A stretch of 13,299 nucleotides of DNA, taken from contig JAUVOS010000048.1 of NCBI GenBank assembly GCA_030599055.1, forward strand, positions 1 to 13,299, read 5' to 3'. Positions 13,008-13,299 of the stretch are shown here, in pieces. The position numbers were made by a program, and so were the translations under genes. Origin of the DNA: Lutibacter sp. (lineage in GTDB: Bacteria > Bacteroidota > Bacteroidia > Flavobacteriales > Flavobacteriaceae). Position 1 is the stretch's first letter. The number at the start of each line of letters is the position of its first letter. The notes under the pieces were generated by a model. That model made no database searches. It was not told the origin of the DNA and saw only the letters and a list, made by a program, of their open reading frames with translations.

Positions 13008-13299
13008 ATGAAAAACACAATTTTAACTATTACTTTCCTATTATTTTTAAGCACAATCTCATATGCACAACAAGGAAAAGGAAAGAAAAACAAAGAAGCC
13101 GTTAAGACTGAGAAACAACTCAAAGCTAAAGGACCCACATTAAAAGAGTCAAATCAAGATGCCACTACTGATGCCAAACGACAAGGAAAAAGGGCTCAAC
13201 AAGAAGTAAGAAAAACCGAACAAAAAGGACAGAACTCTAAACAAGAAGGAAAACAAGCTAAACAAAAAGGACAGAACTCTAAACAAGAAGGAAAAAAGG
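13008..13299 (+). CDS. Secreted Lys/Gln-rich low-complexity protein, 3' end cut by the window
   Basis: The ATG at 13008 starts a clear signal peptide (about 1-20, cleaved after SYA before QQGKG). At least 77 residues of highly basic low-complexity sequence follow, rich in Lys, Gln, Glu and Gly. The last part repeats QKGQNSKQEGK with a 14-residue period. The frame is open to the window edge, so the C-terminus is unknown. It lies 17 bp after the small lipoprotein gene, indicating one operon. A charged, disordered envelope protein is suggested. No family is recognised, and the function is not inferred. Confidence 0.75.
   Translation, partial: MKNTILTITFLLFLSTISYAQQGKGKKNKEAVKTEKQLKAKGPTLKESNQDATTDAKRQGKRAQQEVRKTEQKGQNSKQEGKQAKQKGQNSKQEGKK
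13218..13299 (+). repeat. In-frame 42-bp tandem repeat in the Lys/Gln-rich gene
   Basis: The unit at 13218-13259 is repeated at 13260-13299 (second copy cut at 40 bp) and nearly identical, with changes only at its first base and near the end. It encodes a 14-residue period containing QKGQNSKQEGK. Near-identity at DNA level suggests recent expansion. Confidence 0.85.

Overview
The window is AT-rich and reads as a chromosome segment from a member of the Bacteroidota, most likely a Flavobacteriaceae-type bacterium. The signs are: several promoters with the Bacteroidota -7 element TAnnTTTG, few Shine-Dalgarno-like sequences before the starts, secreted proteins whose mature ends begin with Gln after the signal peptide, tandem OmpA-family proteins with an N-terminal beta-sandwich, and intergenic repeats built on AACTTT, GTCTTA and CGCAAAGCCGCAAAG words. 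No rRNA, tRNA, CRISPR array, phage gene or intact insertion sequence was seen.

Region 1 (1-5216) is a sulfur-handling locus. It opens with the C-terminal part of one YeeE/YedE-family membrane protein and a complete second one (492-1082). Two membrane-anchored rhodanese-fold proteins follow, and both lack the catalytic cysteine; the first has a lysine-rich tail ending in Gly-Gly-Cys. After a non-coding stretch of about 350 bp comes a separate transcription unit: a lipoprotein with two rhodanese domains, both keeping the cysteine, and an alginate-export-like outer-membrane barrel. It ends in a strong terminator. The promoter of this unit has two related 14-bp palindromes 31 bp apart, the nearer about 41 bp upstream of the predicted transcription start, and no -33 element. 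This is the layout of a Crp/Fnr-type activated promoter. A reasonable model (inference) is regulated passage of a sulfur oxyanion or sulfane-sulfur compound across the outer membrane, sulfur relay in the periplasm, and uptake through YeeE-type channels.

Region 2 (5251-7558) holds redox housekeeping genes. A small thioredoxin-fold protein with a CxxG site in place of CxxC is divergent from thioredoxin reductase trxB. A bidirectional hairpin terminator separates trxB from a convergent unknown gene of 236 residues.

Region 3 (7739-9277) is a tandem pair of paralogous secreted OmpA-family proteins with matching promoter-proximal sequence, followed by about 410 bp of non-coding DNA with two kinds of intergenic repeat.

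Region 4 (9692-12568) is one large FAD plus iron-sulfur dehydrogenase of the YdiJ / D-lactate dehydrogenase type. Region 5 (12769-end) is a two-gene unit: a tiny coiled-coil lipoprotein and a secreted Lys/Gln-rich protein with a 42-bp internal repeat, cut by the window edge.
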